A program made the position numbers and the translations under genes. From contig JAJZJJ010000082.1 of NCBI GenBank assembly GCA_021810175.1, forward strand, positions 1 through 8,960: a DNA stretch of 8,960 nt, written 5' to 3'. Positions 6,100 through 8,960 of this stretch are shown piece by piece; the first letter of the stretch is position 1, and the number at the start of each line of letters is the position of its first letter. The notes beneath the pieces are model-generated. The model did no database searches. It worked only from the letters and a program-made list of their open reading frames with translations, and was not told the origin of the DNA. This DNA comes from Acidobacteriota bacterium. GTDB lineage: Bacteria > Acidobacteriota > Terriglobia > Terriglobales > Acidobacteriaceae.

Positions 6100-6158
6100 C
6101 TCACGCGGCTCATCCACTGCACTCTGAACCAGTCCACCCAATCCGGAAATCGCCCCGG

Positions 6159-6186
6159 AAAAGCAAATGGGCGGCCGCAGCCGCCC
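6159..6186 (-). terminator. Intrinsic terminator of guaB
   Basis: On the minus strand GGGCGGC (6186-6180), loop TGCG and GCCGCCC (6175-6169) make a perfect 7-bp all-GC stem, followed by ATTTGCTTTT (6168-6159). It starts about 20 bases after the guaB stop, in the right orientation. It should separate guaB from phhA. Confidence 0.8.
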
Positions 6187-6205
6187 CGTGATTCACAGAT
6201 TTTGC

Positions 6206-7726
6206 TTACTCCACGCGGTAGTTCGGCGCTTCGCGCGTAATGATCACGTCATGCACATGGCTTTCGCGCAATCCGGCACTGGAAATCCTTACAAACTTCG
6301 CCTTCGCGTGCATTTCCTCGATGCTGGAGCAGCCGAGGTAGCCCATGCCAGACCGCAATCCGCCCACCAGTTGGTACACGTTTGCTTCGAGCGGTCCGCG
6401 ATACGGTACGCGGCCCTCAATGCCTTCGGGCACAAACTTCGCCAGCCGGTTCTGGCTGCTGCGCTCGCGCGCCACCACTCCTTCGACGCTCGAACTGTCC
6501 ACGCCGTCGCTCGGCCCCTGGAAATAGCGCTCGCCCGAGCCTTGCGCCATCGCGCTCAACGAACCCATCCCGCGATACGCCTTGAACGACCGGCCCTGGT
6601 ACAGAATCGTCTCGCCCGGGCTCTCGTCCACGCCCGCAAACAGCGAGCCAATCATCACCGCACTGGATCCCGCCGCAATCGCCTTCACCACGTCGCCCGA
6701 ATACTTGATGCCGCCATCGGCAATGATCGGAATTCCCGCTTCCCGGCCCGCACGCGTTGCTTCGATAATGGCTGTAATCTGGGGCATGCCCGCGCCGGTT
6801 ACCATGCGCGTCGTGCAGATCGATCCCGGCCCGATGCCGACCTTCACGCCGTCCGCGCCGGCTTCAATCACCGCTTTTGCGCCTTCGTAGGTCGCCACGT
6901 TTCCGGCCAGCAAATCCACGTCAGGGAAGCGCGTCTTCACCTCTCGAATCGCTTCCAGCACTCGCGATGAGTGCCCATGCGCCGAATCAATCGAGAGCAC
7001 ATCCACGCGATTCTTTACCATCTCCGCCGCGCGTTCCATGAAGTCGCCCGTGGCGCCAATCGCGCCACCCACGCGCAGCCGCCCCTGCTCGTCCTTTGAG
7101 GCGTTGGGATACTTCAGCTTCTTCTGGATGTCCTTGACCGTGATCAGGCCCTTCAGTTCGTACTGATCGTTGACCACCAGCAGCTTCTCGACGCGGTGCT
7201 GGTGCAGAATTTCCTCGGCCTGTTCAAGCGTGGTACCCACCGGTACGGTAATGAGATTCGTCTTCGTCATCACTTCGCTGATCGGAATGTCTGTCCGTGT
7301 CTCGAACCGCAGGTCGCGATTCGTCAGGATGCCCACCAGCTTCTTGTTCCGCGTCACCGGCACGCCGCTGATCTTGTAGCGCCGCATCACTTCCAGCGCG
7401 TCCGAGATCAGTTGCTCCGGCGCCATCGTCACCGGGTCCACAATCATGCCGCTTTCTGACCGCTTCACCTTGTCGATTTCGCCTGCCTGTTCTTCAATCG
7501 TCAGGTTACGGTGCACAATGCCAATGCCGCCCTGCTGCGCCATCGCAATCGCCATGCGCGACTCGGTCACTGTGTCCATTGCCGCGCTCAGCAGCGGTGT
7601 CGTCAGCCGAATCCGCTTTGTCAGCTGGGTGTCGGTTCGCACCAGGGCAGGAACAATTTCGCTGTAGGCAGGTACCAGCAGCACATCGTCAAAAGTCAGC
7701 GCTTCAGGAATAGGTCCGTCAATCAT
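6206..7726 (-). CDS. guaB: Inosine-5'-monophosphate dehydrogenase
   Basis: IMPDH oxidises IMP to XMP with NAD, the first committed step of guanine nucleotide synthesis, as a cytoplasmic tetramer or octamer. The 506-residue product has the TIM-barrel catalytic domain (about 10-90 and 210-500) interrupted by a CBS-domain pair (about 95-205) that senses purine nucleotides. Signature segments are [10 protein letters not shown] (10-19), DSAHGHS (247-253), [11 protein letters not shown] (297-307) with nucleophile C304, IIADGGI (334-340) and the catalytic flap pair R400-Y401 in GERYFQ. From there to [13 protein letters not shown] (432-444) the flap is about 19 residues longer than the E. coli sequence as I recall it. 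The ATG at 7726 gives the expected N-terminus but has no clear ribosome-binding site. A good promoter and a terminator flank the gene, suggesting a single-gene transcript. guaA is not in the window. Confidence 0.97.
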   Translation of the reverse strand: MIDGPIPEALTFDDVLLVPAYSEIVPALVRTDTQLTKRIRLTTPLLSAAMDTVTESRMAIAMAQQGGIGIVHRNLTIEEQAGEIDKVKRSESGMIVDPVTMAPEQLISDALEVMRRYKISGVPVTRNKKLVGILTNRDLRFETRTDIPISEVMTKTNLITVPVGTTLEQAEEILHQHRVEKLLVVNDQYELKGLITVKDIQKKLKYPNASKDEQGRLRVGGAIGATGDFMERAAEMVKNRVDVLSIDSAHGHSSRVLEAIREVKTRFPDVDLLAGNVATYEGAKAVIEAGADGVKVGIGPGSICTTRMVTGAGMPQITAIIEATRAGREAGIPIIADGGIKYSGDVVKAIAAGSSAVMIGSLFAGVDESPGETILYQGRSFKAYRGMGSLSAMAQGSGERYFQGPSDGVDSSSVEGVVARERSSQNRLAKFVPEGIEGRVPYRGPLEANVYQLVGGLRSGMGYLGCSSIEEMHAKAKFVRISSAGLRESHVHDVIITREAPNYRVE

Positions 7727-7992
7727 AGGTCGAATCGGTCAAGCTGTCGGGGGTCTACGTGAATGGAAATGGGTAGGCGGGACCAGCTTTGCCATATTGT
7801 AGGGTCATCGCAACCCCTGATCAACCTTTGCAGATTAACCCTTGTGCACCTCACCGTCCTGAGGGAGTGACCGATGCGGGCCCGCTCTTGCATCTTTTCT
7901 TGACAATTGAGCGTGTTGCGAGGTCTCTTACATGCGGATGCGGCCCATTTGGCTGCGGTCAGGCCAGGCAGGCGTCGCGAAAGGGGGCCACC
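7727..7992. other. Divergent intergenic region between guaB and the beta-barrel gene
   Basis: This 266-base region holds the guaB promoter on the minus strand. On the plus strand it has a perfect TTGACA at 7900-7905 that may belong to the beta-barrel gene, but the bases 16-19 downstream (GTCTCT region) are a poor -10. A reading frame continues upstream of the barrel start to 7789, but it has no signal-peptide-like N-terminus and is taken as non-coding. Confidence 0.5.
7796..7824 (-). promoter_or_regulatory. sigma70-type promoter of guaB
   Basis: On the minus strand TTGATC (7824-7819), a 17-base spacer and TACAAT (7801-7796) match the -35 and -10 consensus at 4/6 and 5/6 positions. Transcription would start near 7789, giving a leader of about 63 bases. 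I see no riboswitch or operator in that leader. Confidence 0.6.
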
Positions 7993-8727
7993 GTGGATCG
8001 CCTCACGTGTCTGGTTCGCTTCTTCTATTTCATGGCTGCGCTCGCAGTCATCGGGCTCGTGACTCCGCTGCACGGGCAGCAACGCGAAGTGAACCGCTAC
8101 GATCTCTATAGCGGATTCACAGCTTTCAGCACCCCGCACCTCAACCTTACCGAACGTGGCTATAACTTTCAGGCCGGAGTCAACTGGCGCAGCTGGCTTG
8201 CGACGGGTTTCGACTTTGACTACGTCACCGGGCACAGCTCGCTGACGCCGAGCATGCTCAAGCCGTCCCTGGCCGCGGAGATCAATGGTGAAATCGCCGC
8301 GCTGGAGGCTGCGCAGCAACTGCCGCCGGGATACATGCTGGCCGTTCCTACTGACTCCACCACGCAGACCTTTGCGGCCGGACCGCAGTTTTCCTACCGT
8401 CGCTGGAGCTTCGTCACGCTCTTTGTACGACCGTCGCTCGGCGCCGTGCACCAGACCGCGACGCCACACCCGAATCCCGCCGATCCCTTTGCTGTCGCGG
8501 TCACGGCGATGCTGGCGCCTTCCGGCAAAAAGGTGGATTGGCAGGGCTTCTACGGCTTTGGCGGCGGCATCGACTGGAACCTCACCCGGCACGTCGCGCT
8601 CCGTACCCAGATGGATCTGGTCTACTGGCACCTTTTCAACGATCTGCTGGATGGCAATTGGACGGTGCAATATGCATTCGGCCCGACGGTGCATTTCGGT
8701 GGCAATATCCTCGCCCGGCACCGGTAA
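7993..8727 (+). CDS. Outer-membrane beta-barrel protein
   Basis: From the GTG at 7993 the product has 244 residues: a short basic N-terminus, a hydrophobic core around MAALAVIGLVTPL and a likely signal-peptidase site near LHG/QQ (residue 28). GTG is preferred over the ORF's upstream starts because AAGGGGG sits just before it and it yields a proper signal peptide. The mature part alternates polar and aromatic residues as in small porin-like barrels: YDLYSGFTAFS (36-46), GYNFQAGVNWRSWLATGFDFDYVTG (56-80 region), FAAGPQFSYRRWSFVTLFVRPSLG, GFYGFGGGIDWNLTRHVALRTQMDLVYW and a final strand VQYAFGPTVHFG (225-236). I recall similar proteins as common in Acidobacteria. Residues 85-113 are a less strand-like, Ala/Leu-rich stretch that may be an external loop. 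No function can be given beyond outer-membrane location. Last residues ARHR lack the usual terminal aromatic. Confidence 0.78.
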   Translation: MDRLTCLVRFFYFMAALAVIGLVTPLHGQQREVNRYDLYSGFTAFSTPHLNLTERGYNFQAGVNWRSWLATGFDFDYVTGHSSLTPSMLKPSLAAEINGEIAALEAAQQLPPGYMLAVPTDSTTQTFAAGPQFSYRRWSFVTLFVRPSLGAVHQTATPHPNPADPFAVAVTAMLAPSGKKVDWQGFYGFGGGIDWNLTRHVALRTQMDLVYWHLFNDLLDGNWTVQYAFGPTVHFGGNILARHR

Positions 8728-8740
8728 CAGCTTGGCACGG

Positions 8741-8789
8741 GCTCAAGCCGATCCCCCGGTTCGATTCTCGGGGGCGTAAACCCTTGAGC
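8741..8789 (+). repeat. Nested stem-loop downstream of the beta-barrel gene
   Basis: GCTCAAG (8741-8747) pairs with CTTGAGC (8783-8789), and inside it CCCCCG (8753-8758) pairs with CGGGGG (8769-8774), closing an 8- to 10-base loop. The two perfect stems in register suggest a real structured 3' end starting 13 bases after the stop codon. No T-tract follows, so the role (mRNA 3' stabiliser or terminator of another type) is open. Confidence 0.4.
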
Positions 8790-8895
8790 GGGCATCGCTC
8801 TGCGAGGACTCGGGCGAATTTCGATTTCCAGCGACAGTCTCGCCCGCTGACAGGTCGGGATATTTCTGGCTGTGCCAGTGCCCGCCACGCTGTCG

Positions 8896-8922
8896 GCGCG
8901 GAGGCGAGGCCGCGCGTCTTAT
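8896..8922 (+). terminator. Possible weak terminator before the right-edge promoter
   Basis: GCGCGG (8896-8901) and CCGCGC (8910-8915) form a 6-bp GC stem with an 8-base loop, followed by GTCTTAT. The tail is only partly T-rich. It could end the beta-barrel transcript before the TATAAT element. Confidence 0.28.
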
Positions 8923-8940
8923 CGGACTAAATCATATGGA

Positions 8941-8946
8941 TATAAT
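8941..8946 (+). promoter_or_regulatory. TATAAT -10-like element at the right edge
   Basis: A perfect TATAAT lies in a locally AT-rich patch that contrasts with the GC-rich surroundings. The -35 candidate at 8919-8924 (TTATCG) is weak. It probably belongs to a plus-strand gene beyond the window. Confidence 0.35.
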
Positions 8947-8960
8947 GAATTGAATCGTCA

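Larger units (their letters stand above)
8728..8960. other. Gene-free right end of the window with inverted repeats
   Basis: No convincing gene is seen on either strand in these 233 bases. The stretch holds nested inverted repeats just after the beta-barrel gene, a further GC stem near 8896-8915 and an AT-rich patch with TATAAT at the right edge, which probably leads into the next gene. Confidence 0.5.

Noticed and set aside
6167..6970. Plus-strand open frame of 267 codons opposite guaB
   Set aside because: Antisense shadow; it also runs through the guaB terminator and has low-complexity His/Arg/Ala composition.
7789..7992. N-terminal extension of the beta-barrel ORF to 7789
   Set aside because: It would place 68 non-hydrophobic residues before the signal peptide; the GTG at 7993 has a good ribosome-binding site and gives a normal signal peptide.
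7723..8721. Minus-strand open frame of 332 codons opposite the beta-barrel gene
   Set aside because: It crosses the guaB promoter and start region; the plus-strand frame has a signal peptide, ribosome-binding site and barrel-like strands, so the minus frame is a shadow.
8753..8774. tRNA T-arm-like GGTTCGATTC sequence
   Set aside because: The flanking bases do not form a proper 5-bp T-stem and no acceptor, D or anticodon arms are found; the segment is better explained as the inner stem of the nested hairpin.

Overview
The window is one contiguous piece of a GC-rich bacterial chromosome with mostly housekeeping content. Protein styles suggest an acidobacterium (Acidobacteriota, Terriglobia-like): an Acidobacteria-type outer-membrane beta-barrel with a 'YSGFTAFSTP' start, a secreted HEYTH metallopeptidase-like protein, a FolD of the 'QHPVP' subtype, and a stand-alone type III polyketide synthase. 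This assignment rests on recalled family features, not on a search.

Layout: (i) 1-939, minus, a secreted gluzincin-like protein whose C-terminus runs off the left edge. (ii) 1090-1764 and 1880-2728, plus, phoU (TTG start) followed by folD. (iii) 2743-3468, minus, convergent with folD, an exported HNH-like protein rich in cysteine. (iv) 3588-3962, minus, the fluoride channel fluC/crcB, preceded by a well-matching fluoride riboswitch (about 4022-4084). (v) 4219-5271, plus, a type III polyketide synthase with an intact Cys-His-Asn triad. (vi) 5286-6041, minus, phenylalanine 4-hydroxylase, convergent with the PKS across a 14-base gap. (vii) 6206-7726, minus, guaB (IMP dehydrogenase), with a good promoter (TTGATC, 17 bases, TACAAT) and an intrinsic terminator at 6159-6186. 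(viii) 7993-8727, plus, an outer-membrane beta-barrel protein. (ix) 8728-8960, a gene-free stretch with nested inverted repeats and a TATAAT box near the right edge.

The genes are mostly single transcription units in alternating orientation, so there is little sign of a shared pathway. phoU acts in phosphate signalling, folD in one-carbon metabolism, guaB in guanine nucleotide synthesis, phhA in Phe-to-Tyr conversion and fluC in fluoride export. No mobile elements, CRISPR arrays, rRNA or tRNA genes were seen.

The most distinctive signals are: the fluoride riboswitch, whose 3' P2 strand (CTCCT) is complementary to the fluC Shine-Dalgarno (AGGAG), suggesting a translational switch; an insertion of roughly 19 residues in the GuaB mobile flap, right after the catalytic Arg-Tyr pair; the membrane-anchored, eight-cysteine HNH-like protein; and the orphan type III PKS. 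I found no convincing wholly new multi-gene system.
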